Below are positions 1 through 5,727 of a stretch of DNA of 5,774 bases, piece by piece. How positions within the stretch are numbered: position 1 is the first letter of the stretch; the number at the start of each line of letters is the position of its first letter. Where the stretch lies: the NCBI GenBank assembly GCA_937988865.1, contig CALKHV010000091.1, positions 1 through 5,774 on the forward strand. Reading direction: 5' to 3'. The notes beneath the pieces are model-generated. The model was not told the DNA's origin. It did no database searches and saw only the letters and a list, made by a program, of their open reading frames with translations. The position numbers and the translations under genes are program-made. Source of the stretch: an uncultured Propionibacteriaceae bacterium (GTDB lineage: Bacteria > Actinomycetota > Actinomycetes > Propionibacteriales > Propionibacteriaceae).

Positions 1-22
1 GACCGTCGACGCGGGGGAAACA

Positions 23-1036
23 GTGCAGGCAACTCCGCACCGTTGCACCATCTACGACATCGCTCGTGAGGCGGGCGTCAGCCCTTCGACCGTGAGCCGG
101 GCGTTCGCCCGGCCGGGCCGGGTGAGTCCCGAGACCTCGCGCAGGATCCACGAGGCCGCAGAGAAGCTGGAGTACCGCATCGGCGAGATCTACCGCCCCC
201 CGGCCCGGACCCGCACCCGCATGCTCGGGCTGCTCCTCAGCGATGTCACCAACCCCTTCTACTTCGGGATCATCAGGGGAGCCGAACGTGCAACGGCTGC
301 GGCGGGCTACAGCCTGGTCGTGATCGACGCCGAGGAATCGGCCCTCGTCGAGAAGGCGGCGCTGGACCGGGTGATCCCTGCGCTGGACGGACTGCTCGTC
401 GCGAGCTCACGGGTCTCTGACAACGAGTTGCGCGCTGTGGCCAAGCGGTTGCCGGTCATCCTGCTGAACCGCCACATGCGCTCGATCCCGAGTGTGATCC
501 CCGACACGGCCGCCGGAGTGACGGAGGCAATCGCGCACCTCGCGTCCCTGGGCCACCGGCGGGTCACCTACGTGGCCGGCCCCGCCGCGTCCTGGGCCGA
601 CGGCGCGCGGTGGCGCGCCTTCACCAAGGCCATGGCGGACGCCGGCCTCATCGACCACAGGGTGGGTCCCGTCACGCCGACCGTCCGCGGTGGCGAGGAG
701 GTCGCAGCCCAGGTGGCGGCCACGACGTGCACGGCGGTCCTCGCGTACAACGACCTGGTGGCGATCGGCCTGATGCGTGGACTCGGGAAGGCCGGCGTCC
801 GGGTGCCCGACGACATGAGCGTGATCGGCTTCGACAACACGTTCGCGTCCGACCTCGTCACGCCCGGTCTGACGACGATTGCGGCGCCACTGGTGATGTT
901 CGGCCAGCGCGGTGCCGAGGCGGTGTTGCACCTGGTCGGCGGCGGGACCTATGACCTCTCGGGGCCGATGGTGCTGCCGGTCTCGCTGGTCGTGCGCGGT
1001 TCGACCGGACGCGTCCCGGGTCGCCGTCGTCCGTAG
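23..1036 (+). CDS. LacI/GalR-family transcriptional regulator
   Basis: A 337-residue protein with the standard LacI layout and length. An N-terminal helix-turn-helix spans about residues 9-30 (TIYDIAREAGVSPSTVSRAF). A hinge covers about 50-65, followed by a periplasmic-binding-protein-like effector domain from about 67 (LGLLLSDVTNPFY) to the end, with the usual late motifs YNDLVAIGL and VPDDMSVIGFDN. It should act as a dimeric cytoplasmic DNA-binding protein whose effector is a sugar or sugar acid. The GTG start is chosen because a GGGGGA-like ribosome binding site lies a few bases upstream and the helix-turn-helix begins at the normal distance. No stop precedes it in frame inside the window, so a slightly longer N-terminus cannot be excluded. 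The hinge is odd: it reads YRIGEIYRPPARTRT, with a Pro-Pro where the family normally has the DNA-intercalating leucine, and it is about one residue short. Its position beside a LarA homolog and a gluconate-type kinase suggests it controls them (inference). Confidence 0.93.
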   Translation: MQATPHRCTIYDIAREAGVSPSTVSRAFARPGRVSPETSRRIHEAAEKLEYRIGEIYRPPARTRTRMLGLLLSDVTNPFYFGIIRGAERATAAAGYSLVVIDAEESALVEKAALDRVIPALDGLLVASSRVSDNELRAVAKRLPVILLNRHMRSIPSVIPDTAAGVTEAIAHLASLGHRRVTYVAGPAASWADGARWRAFTKAMADAGLIDHRVGPVTPTVRGGEEVAAQVAATTCTAVLAYNDLVAIGLMRGLGKAGVRVPDDMSVIGFDNTFASDLVTPGLTTIAAPLVMFGQRGAEAVLHLVGGGTYDLSGPMVLPVSLVVRGSTGRVPGRRRP

Positions 1037-1049
1037 GGCGTCGTCGTCC

Positions 1050-2330
1050 TCACCGTCGCTTGTAGAGGATCTCTCCCGCGTTCGGGATCACGGTCGTCCC
1101 GGGACGCGCGGCCTCGGCGTCCAGGTCGAGGGTGTCGGGGTCGAGGTAGCCGAGGTTCACCTGCGCGCAGACCTCCGGCGGGATCTTCGTCGCGAGCGTG
1201 ACCTTGATGCGATTGGTCTCCACGCCCGTCGCCGGGTTGTAGCTGCCCGCCCCACGCACGTGTGTGGAGTGCGCCAGGACGCCCTTGGGGTACTGGGAGA
1301 ACCTGTCCCACTGCCGGGTGAAGTACTCGATGCAGTGGTAGCCGATCTCGTAGATTTCGTGGTGGGTTTCCGAAACCTCGGTGACGTGGGGGGCGTAGAT
1401 GATGACCTCGCCGCCGTCGGCCATGGCCGGCTGCAGTTTGTAGCATCCCTTGGCGGCGGTCCAGATGTCGTCGTAACGCGTGGGCATGCAGGCGATGGCG
1501 CGGGTGAAGGGTTCGTCCACGTACACGATGTGCGTCTGCGCGGCGATGTCGGCGGCTGCGGCCCACGAGTCCTCGGACGTCCCGAAGGCCGCGGCCTCGA
1601 CCTCGCCCGAGCCCGACTCGACCACGAGGCTCAGGGCGAGGCGCTGCCCGCGGATGAGTTCTGATCCGGCGTTGATGATGGCACGCATGGGAGTGATGCC
1701 TGTGGCGCCGATCACGTCCTCCACGCCGATGAGGGCACCCACCCAGTGGCTGAGGTCGATCGCATCATGCGTCGCGCAGCCGGGGATGAAGTACTTGTTG
1801 CCGCCCGAGATCCCGACCACTTCGTGCGGGAACACGGGCCCGATGACGATGTTCACGTCGGCCTCGACCACATGACGGTTCAGCTCGACGTCGACGGCGA
1901 CTGCCTGACTGCCCCGGGAGAGCTCGCGGATCGTCTCGGCGCCCAGCGTCCCGACCTTGACGATCATCGACGGGTCCTGCCATTCGTGGTTGACCACGAC
2001 GAGGCCGGGGTAGGCCTCCGCGAGCGTCGCGGGTTGTCCGGGGCCACCGACACCGAAGTGACGGTCGATCTCGTCGGGTTCCATGTAGGAATGGGTTCCC
2101 AGGGCGATCACGGCCGTGAGGCTGGCGACGCGTCCGATGAGTTGCCGGTGGACGCCGGCGATGACGAGGGGCAGGGGACAGCTCCGCGTGCCGTCGGGCA
2201 CGACGAGGGTGACGACCTTGCCGTCCACGTCGAGGTCCGCGAGATTGCGGGTGATGAAGGCGTCGAGCTCCGCGTCGGAAACGTGCTGGTGCGGGCCACC
2301 GATGAGCTCGCAGCGAACCGGGGTGTTCAT
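1050..2330 (-). CDS. LarA-superfamily nickel-pincer racemase/epimerase, probable aldonate 2-epimerase
   Basis: A 426-residue protein, close to the roughly 424 residues of lactate racemase LarA, with no signal peptide or membrane segment. Family motifs appear in order: PDGTRSCPLP (45-54, equivalent to the LarA DDLTRP motif, with D46 and R49), ALGTH (H80), FPHEVVGISGGNKYFIPG (H169 and K179) and DLSHW (H195). The H-to-K spacing of 10 and K-to-H spacing of 16 equal those of LarA H174, K184 and H200, the residues that bind and anchor the nickel-pincer nucleotide; H80 corresponds to H108. The chemistry should therefore be hydride-transfer inversion of an alpha-hydroxyacid. The C-terminal part (YPKGVLAHSTHVRG, VNLGYLDPDT) differs from true lactate racemases, and the divergent gluconate-type kinase points to a sugar acid. 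D-gluconate 2-epimerase is a known activity in this superfamily; I infer something similar here. The larB, larC and larE cofactor genes are not in the window. The ATG start is supported by a -10-like hexamer placed for leaderless transcription. Confidence 0.9.
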   Translation of the reverse strand: MNTPVRCELIGGPHQHVSDAELDAFITRNLADLDVDGKVVTLVVPDGTRSCPLPLVIAGVHRQLIGRVASLTAVIALGTHSYMEPDEIDRHFGVGGPGQPATLAEAYPGLVVVNHEWQDPSMIVKVGTLGAETIRELSRGSQAVAVDVELNRHVVEADVNIVIGPVFPHEVVGISGGNKYFIPGCATHDAIDLSHWVGALIGVEDVIGATGITPMRAIINAGSELIRGQRLALSLVVESGSGEVEAAAFGTSEDSWAAAADIAAQTHIVYVDEPFTRAIACMPTRYDDIWTAAKGCYKLQPAMADGGEVIIYAPHVTEVSETHHEIYEIGYHCIEYFTRQWDRFSQYPKGVLAHSTHVRGAGSYNPATGVETNRIKVTLATKIPPEVCAQVNLGYLDPDTLDLDAEAARPGTTVIPNAGEILYKRR

Positions 2331-2336
2331 GTCGCC

Positions 2337-2342
2337 AAGCTA
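2337..2342 (-). promoter_or_regulatory. Predicted -10 element of the larA homolog, leaderless geometry
   Basis: On the minus strand the hexamer TAGCTT fits the actinobacterial TANNNT -10 pattern. Its last T lies 7 bases before the A of the ATG at 2330, so transcription would begin at or very near the start codon. There is no properly spaced Shine-Dalgarno sequence: the nearest GAGG is about 12 bases upstream of the ATG and would lie inside the promoter. I see no convincing -35 hexamer. It is the only TANNNT on this strand in the intergenic region. Confidence 0.5.
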
Positions 2343-2390
2343 CCTCGCCCGGGTCAGCGGGGGAACCGCGCGCGGACTTCGAGGGCAAAG

Positions 2391-2413
2391 GTTGGCAACG
2401 ACGGGTTGCCGAC
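2391..2413. promoter_or_regulatory. Candidate operator: inverted repeat in the divergent larA-kinase intergenic region
   Basis: Two 9-base arms, GTTGGCAAC (2391-2399) and GTTGCCGAC (2405-2413), are inverted copies of each other with 8 of 9 matches, separated by five bases (GACGG). The symmetry is about a single central base, as in the lac operator. It lies at about -48 to -26 of the predicted kinase transcription start, overlapping the place where a -35 would be, and 61 bases or more upstream of the predicted start for the larA homolog. A bound repressor would be well placed to block the kinase promoter. Assignment to the LacI-family protein at 23-1036 is inference. The family commonly binds such palindromes, but this one does not show a canonical central CG motif. 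Confidence 0.45.
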
Positions 2414-2432
2414 GTCCGGGCACCGCAACAAT
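2406..2432 (+). promoter_or_regulatory. Weak predicted promoter of the gluconate-type kinase
   Basis: TTGCCG (2406-2411) could serve as a -35 and AACAAT (2427-2432) as a -10 hexamer, with 15 bases between them, which is shorter than the usual 17. The last T of AACAAT is 7 bases before the ATG at 2439, again suggesting a leaderless or nearly leaderless transcript. The -10 lacks the usual first T. The -35 candidate is embedded in the right arm of the inverted repeat at 2391-2413. Confidence 0.3.
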
Positions 2433-2438
2433 GGACCC

Positions 2439-3983
2439 ATGTCGACGCCGATGCCCCACCCCCACCACACCCGCGAGGTCGTCCTGGGTATCGATGTCGG
2501 CACCACCGCCGCCAAGGTCTCGGCCTTCGGGCTCGGGGACGAGGTCGGCTGGCGGTGCACCGCGTTCCGCGAGTACCCCCTGCAACAGCCGCAGCCCGGC
2601 TGGGAGGTGCAGGACTCTGCCGTGGTCATGGAGGCCGTCCTGGTCTCCCTCGCCGAGTGCGTGGAATCATGCGGCGGGGCCACCGTGGTGGCCATCGGAC
2701 TCTCGACCGCCATGCACGGTCTCGTGGGCCTGGACGCCGACCAGCGTCCCCTGACACCCCTGGTGACCTGGGCCGATTCGCGTGCGGCGGGCGTGGCCGA
2801 CGAGTTGCGACGACAGGGTCTCGCGTCCGCGCTTGCCAGTCGCTCGGGGACGCCCCTGCACTCGATGTCGCCCCTCACGAAACTCATCTGGTTCACCCGA
2901 CACGACCCCGAGGTCAGCGCCCGCGTCCGCCACTGGGTGGGCCTGAAGGACGTGCTGATCGCAACCCTCACCGGGACGCTGGCGACCGAGCGGTCGTGCG
3001 CGTCCGGCACCGGGCTGCTCGACCTGGCCTCCGGCCAGTGGTCACCCGCCTCGGCCGACCTGGCGGGCATCAGCATCGACCAACTGCCTCCGATCCTCGC
3101 GACGACGGCGTCCCTGCCCTTGTCATCGCACGTGGCCGCCCGCGTCGGGTTGCCGTCGGGCATCCCGGTCATCGTGGGAGCCGGCGACGGACCGCTCGGC
3201 AACCTGGGTGTCGGAGCCCTCGACCCCGGTGTGGCCGGCCTGTCCCTCGGGACGTCCGGCGCCCTGCGCATGGTCACGGATGCCCCTCTGCTGAACAACT
3301 CCGGAAGCCTCTTCTGCTACGCGCTGACCGACGACGCCTGGGTCGTCGGCGGTGCCGTGAGCAACGGTGGGGTCGTCGGACGCTGGGCCGCCGACATGTT
3401 CGCCGGACCCGAGGGAGCCTCGGACGAAGCACTGATGGAGTTGGCGGCCTCGGTCCCTGCAGGATCGGACGGGCTCGTGATGATTCCCTACCTGATGGGT
3501 GAGCGCGCCCCGCTCTGGGATCCCACGATCCCGGGCGCCTACCTGGGCGTCAGGCGGATGCACACGCCCGCGCACTTCGCCCGCGCGGCCCTCGAAGGCG
3601 TGGGCATGACCCTGGCCACCGTCCTGGACGGACTGGACGCGGTTCACCCCGTCGACGAGGTGCGCGCGACCGGCGGCGTGTTCCGCGCGCAACTGTGGCG
3701 CGACATCGTGGCCGCGTGCCTCGACCGGCCACTGGTGCTGGCGGGCGGCGCAGAGGGCACAGGTCTCGGCGCGTCCGCGCTGGCGCTCCTGGCGACCGGC
3801 CGGGCCGCGTCGCTGCGCGGGGCACTCCACCTGCTGGGCGCCGATCCGGCGCAGGTCAGTGGCGAACGGGCCGGCGATGCGGACGTCGCCGTCTACCGCG
3901 AGTCCCGCCGGAGGATCGCCGAGTTGGTCTCGGCCTACGGGCCGCTGGCCTCCGCGATGACACCCCGGGACGCGAAGGCCTGA
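2439..3983 (+). CDS. gntK: FGGY-family carbohydrate kinase, gluconate kinase type
   Basis: A 514-residue cytosolic kinase of normal FGGY length. Visible motifs are the first phosphate loop GIDVGTTAAK (17-26), STAMHGLVGLD (89-99), VTWADSR (109-115), the catalytic-base region GAGDG (D250), the second phosphate loop SLGTSGA (269-275), GERAPLWDP (354-362) and the adenosine-site ATGG (410-413). Several stretches resemble Bacillus GntK rather than xylulokinase, as I recall those sequences: GTPLHSMSPLTKLIW (137-151), WVGLKD (166-171), FCYALTDDAWVVGGAVSNGG (292-311) and TGGVFRAQLWRD (411-422). The expected reaction is ATP-dependent phosphorylation of D-gluconate to 6-phosphogluconate, feeding the pentose phosphate pathway; a related aldonate or polyol is possible. 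The start is ATG 2439. An alternative in-frame ATG at 2451 would remove the first four residues. Neither has a strong ribosome binding site. The frame stays open upstream to 1746, but that part is antisense to the larA homolog and is not coding. It is divergent from the larA homolog and convergent with pyrC. Confidence 0.88.
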   Translation: MSTPMPHPHHTREVVLGIDVGTTAAKVSAFGLGDEVGWRCTAFREYPLQQPQPGWEVQDSAVVMEAVLVSLAECVESCGGATVVAIGLSTAMHGLVGLDADQRPLTPLVTWADSRAAGVADELRRQGLASALASRSGTPLHSMSPLTKLIWFTRHDPEVSARVRHWVGLKDVLIATLTGTLATERSCASGTGLLDLASGQWSPASADLAGISIDQLPPILATTASLPLSSHVAARVGLPSGIPVIVGAGDGPLGNLGVGALDPGVAGLSLGTSGALRMVTDAPLLNNSGSLFCYALTDDAWVVGGAVSNGGVVGRWAADMFAGPEGASDEALMELAASVPAGSDGLVMIPYLMGERAPLWDPTIPGAYLGVRRMHTPAHFARAALEGVGMTLATVLDGLDAVHPVDEVRATGGVFRAQLWRDIVAACLDRPLVLAGGAEGTGLGASALALLATGRAASLRGALHLLGADPAQVSGERAGDADVAVYRESRRRIAELVSAYGPLASAMTPRDAKA

Positions 3984-3992
3984 CGCCTTTCG
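3973..3992. terminator. Weak stem-loop between the convergent kinase and pyrC genes
   Basis: AAGGC (3975-3979) pairs perfectly with GCCTT (3985-3989) around the five-base loop CTGAC. Adding CG on both sides, with one bulged T, extends the stem to seven pairs. It overlaps the kinase stop codon and lies before the pyrC stop at 4001-4003, with 17 bases separating the two stops. There is no clear U-tract, so termination here is only a possibility. Confidence 0.25.
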
Positions 3993-4000
3993 AAGCGGGG

Positions 4001-5260
4001 TCAGCGCTGGTAGGTGAGCCGCCCCGCCCACATGGTCGCGACGACCGGATCGGGAAGGTCGGAGCCGTGGTAAGGGTTGTTGCGGCTGATCGACGCCGAC
4101 TCCTCGCGGTCGACGACCGCCCGGGACGACGGGTCGACGAGCACGAGGTTCGCGACGGATCCGACGGCGACCGGCTGGCCCTGTCCGGCCAGGCGTCCGA
4201 GATGGGCGGGACGCGAGCTCAGCACGCGTGCGACACCCGCCCAGTCCAGACGTCCGGGGGCCACCATGACATCGATGACGACCGCCAGCGCCTGCTCCAG
4301 ACCGATCATTCCGGGCTTGGCGAGCGGGAACGCGGGCGACTTGTCGCTCGCCGCGTGCGGCGCGTGGTCGGTGCCCACGATGTCGATGGTCCCGTCGGCG
4401 AGGGCTGCTCTGACGGCCTCGATGTCGTCCGGCGTGCTGAGCGGAGGGTTCACCTTGAACGTGGTGTCGAGACCGCGCAGGCGGGTGTGGTCGAGGTAGA
4501 GATGGTGGGGCGTGGCCTCGGCCGTGACGTCGATGCCGCGCGACTTCGCCCACCGCACGACCTCGACGCCTTCGGCCGTCGAGATGTGGCAGACGTGCAG
4601 GCGTCCGCCGGTTGCCGCGGCCAGTTCGACGTCGCGGGCGATGATCACGCTCTCGGCGACCGACGGCCACCCCTCCAGACCTAGTTCGGCCGACATCGTC
4701 CCCTCGTGGCAGCACGCCGTGCCCGTGGCCAGGCTCGCGTCCTGCGAGTGCTGGGCCACGACCCCGTCGAACCGCCGGACGGTCTGCAGCGCGCGTCGCA
4801 TGAGCGCCGCGTCCATCACGCACCTGCCGTCGTCGGAGAACACGCGGACGCCCACCTCTGAGGCCATCGCGTCCATCGCTGACAACTCGCGTCCTTCGAG
4901 CCCGACCGTGACCGCGCCGACGGGGATGACCTGGGCGTGTCCGGTCCGGACGCCCAGGGCCGCCACGTGCCGCGCCTGCTCAGCGGTGTCGGTCACCGGA
5001 TCGGTGTTGGCCATCGCGTGGACGGCCGTGTAGCCACCGCGGGCCGCCGCCCGCGTGCCCGACTCGACTGTCTCGGCGTCCTCGCGTCCGGGTTCACGCA
5101 GGTGGGTGTGCAGGTCGACGAGTCCGGGGAGGACGAGGAGCCCGTCCGCAGCGATCCGGGTTGCGCCCACTGGCGCCGTGTCGACGAGGTGGCCGCGCTC
5201 GACGAAGAGGTCGCCCACGCGTCCGTCGACCGTTCGCGCACCCTCGATCACGTAGTCCAT
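4001..5260 (-). CDS. pyrC: Dihydroorotase, class I
   Basis: A complete 419-residue zinc amidohydrolase that interconverts N-carbamoyl-L-aspartate and dihydroorotate, the third step of de novo pyrimidine synthesis, in the cytosol. Metal and substrate residues are all visible: DLHTHLREPG (H51, H53, R55), MANTDP (N85), FSDDG (D143/D144, the class I bridging aspartate in place of a carboxylated lysine), AQH (H171), HVCH (H225), KVNPPL (N271) and GTDHAPH (D298, H302). The late SRNNPYHG and the SAELGLEGWPSVAES stretch match actinobacterial PyrC and argue against allantoinase or dihydropyrimidinase. The ATG at 5260 is chosen because GGGGAGA lies six bases upstream and the following MDYVIEGARTVDG is the usual PyrC start; the frame stays open further upstream to 5449 but runs antisense to the neighbouring gene. 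It is not flanked by pyrB, carA or pyrR here: the next gene downstream is convergent and the next upstream is divergent. Confidence 0.96.
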   Translation of the reverse strand: MDYVIEGARTVDGRVGDLFVERGHLVDTAPVGATRIAADGLLVLPGLVDLHTHLREPGREDAETVESGTRAAARGGYTAVHAMANTDPVTDTAEQARHVAALGVRTGHAQVIPVGAVTVGLEGRELSAMDAMASEVGVRVFSDDGRCVMDAALMRRALQTVRRFDGVVAQHSQDASLATGTACCHEGTMSAELGLEGWPSVAESVIIARDVELAAATGGRLHVCHISTAEGVEVVRWAKSRGIDVTAEATPHHLYLDHTRLRGLDTTFKVNPPLSTPDDIEAVRAALADGTIDIVGTDHAPHAASDKSPAFPLAKPGMIGLEQALAVVIDVMVAPGRLDWAGVARVLSSRPAHLGRLAGQGQPVAVGSVANLVLVDPSSRAVVDREESASISRNNPYHGSDLPDPVVATMWAGRLTYQR

Positions 5261-5265
5261 GTCTG

Positions 5266-5272
5266 TCTCCCC
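5266..5272 (-). promoter_or_regulatory. Ribosome binding site of pyrC
   Basis: On the minus strand GGGGAGA precedes the ATG at 5260, with six bases between GGAG and the start codon. It decides the start against the longer open frame. It is the clearest Shine-Dalgarno sequence in the window. Confidence 0.75.
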
Positions 5273-5291
5273 GAGTTGAGCTGTTGACACC

Positions 5292-5297
5292 ACCCTA
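5292..5297 (-). promoter_or_regulatory. Predicted -10 element of pyrC
   Basis: TAGGGT on the minus strand fits the TANNNT pattern. It would start transcription near 5285, giving a leader of about 25 bases that carries the ribosome binding site. No good -35 is seen. A leader this short leaves no room for a PyrR-type attenuator. Confidence 0.4.
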
Positions 5298-5337
5298 GGG
5301 GCGGCTGATGACACTCGCCCACGGGGACGTCGTGCCG

Positions 5338-5343
5338 TAGAAT
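5338..5343 (+). promoter_or_regulatory. Predicted -10 element of the small membrane protein gene, leaderless geometry
   Basis: TAGAAT is one base from TATAAT. Its last T at 5343 is exactly 7 bases before the A of the ATG at 5350, so the transcript would begin at the start codon. The bases between (CCGGCC) contain no Shine-Dalgarno sequence. No convincing -35 is present at 16-19 bases upstream. Confidence 0.5.
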
Positions 5344-5349
5344 CCGGCC

Positions 5350-5649
5350 ATGACACCGATGCTGCTGCCGCTCGACACCCTTCCCGGCTGGCCCACGGCT
5401 GAGACACCCTCCACCGCCTGGCTGCTGGTCCTGTGCATCGGTCTGCCACTGCTCACCGGTCTGGTGTTCACCCTGATCGGGTTCGCGCGCAAGCTGGGCA
5501 AGGATCACCGCACCCACACCGTGGACGCCGGGATCGCCACCGAGACCGCCCTCGACCAGGCTTCGCGCGACGATGCCCTCGAACTCGCGGCCCAGGCCCG
5601 TGCAGGGCGCGTCAACGCCACCGGCCGACGCAACGCCATCGTCTCCTGA
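5350..5649 (+). CDS. Small single-pass membrane protein of unknown function
   Basis: A 99-residue protein I do not recognise. The first 20 residues are proline-rich and short (MTPMLLPLDTLPGWPTAE). One hydrophobic helix follows at about residues 22-46 (STAWLLVLCIGLPLLTGLVF then TLIGF), closed by the basic ARKLGKDHR. The rest is a hydrophilic, alanine-rich tail (DQASRDDALELAAQARAGR). The positive-inside rule puts the tail in the cytoplasm and the N-terminus outside; the segment looks like a membrane anchor rather than a cleaved signal. Coding is supported by G/C-rich third positions, a good -10 hexamer at leaderless distance, and a strong stem-loop 20 bases after the stop. An in-frame ATG at 5359 would be an alternative start. 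It is divergent from pyrC, but nothing in it suggests a pyrimidine role. Confidence 0.75.
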   Translation: MTPMLLPLDTLPGWPTAETPSTAWLLVLCIGLPLLTGLVFTLIGFARKLGKDHRTHTVDAGIATETALDQASRDDALELAAQARAGRVNATGRRNAIVS

Positions 5650-5668
5650 CACGTCACGCAGACTCCGG

Positions 5669-5712
5669 AACGATCGATCCCCGCCACCTCACGGTGACGG
5701 GGATCGTTCGTT
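5669..5712. terminator. Long stem-loop, probable intrinsic (bidirectional) terminator
   Basis: AACGATCGATCCCCG (5669-5683) pairs with CGGGGATCGTTCGTT (5698-5712) with a single T-T mismatch. After one C-A mismatch the stem continues with CACC/GGTG and closes on the four-base loop TCAC (5689-5692). This gives 18 paired bases in a 44-base hairpin, beginning 20 bases after the stop of the small membrane protein gene. There is no proper U-tract on the plus strand, which is common for terminators in GC-rich actinobacteria. The complement of the left arm gives a minus-strand CGTT end, also without a long U-run. Confidence 0.7.
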
Positions 5713-5727
5713 GTCGGGTCGAATCAC

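Noticed and set aside
1050..2330. Annotation of the LarA homolog as a true lactate racemase
   Set aside because: The cofactor site fits, but the C-terminal half looks different and the neighbour is a sugar-acid kinase rather than lactate genes or larBCE.
2366..2375. Ten-base palindrome CCGCGCGCGG in the divergent intergenic region
   Set aside because: Alternating CG runs arise often by chance in DNA this GC-rich, and it has no special position relative to either promoter.
1746..2438. In-frame open stretch upstream of the kinase that would give a much longer protein
   Set aside because: It lies antisense to the larA homolog, its translation looks like low-complexity GC-rich shadow sequence, and the FGGY fold begins right after the ATG at 2439.
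3123..4823. Long minus-strand open frame of 566 codons across the kinase-pyrC junction
   Set aside because: It overlaps two clearly identified genes, is Arg/Gly/Pro-rich without any recognisable motif, and is typical of spurious frames in GC-rich DNA.
4001..5260. Allantoinase or dihydropyrimidinase instead of dihydroorotase
   Set aside because: The FSDDG aspartate, the KVNPPL and SRNNPYHG motifs and overall similarity to actinobacterial PyrC favour dihydroorotase, and no purine-degradation gene is nearby.
5284..5289. Perfect TTGACA -35 hexamer on the plus strand
   Set aside because: No -10-like hexamer lies 16-19 bases downstream, and the credible -10 at 5338 is far too distant; the match is probably chance.
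5293..5300. Palindrome CCCTAGGG upstream of pyrC
   Set aside because: It is only eight bases long and is explained by the TAGGGT -10 candidate; no second copy is seen nearby.
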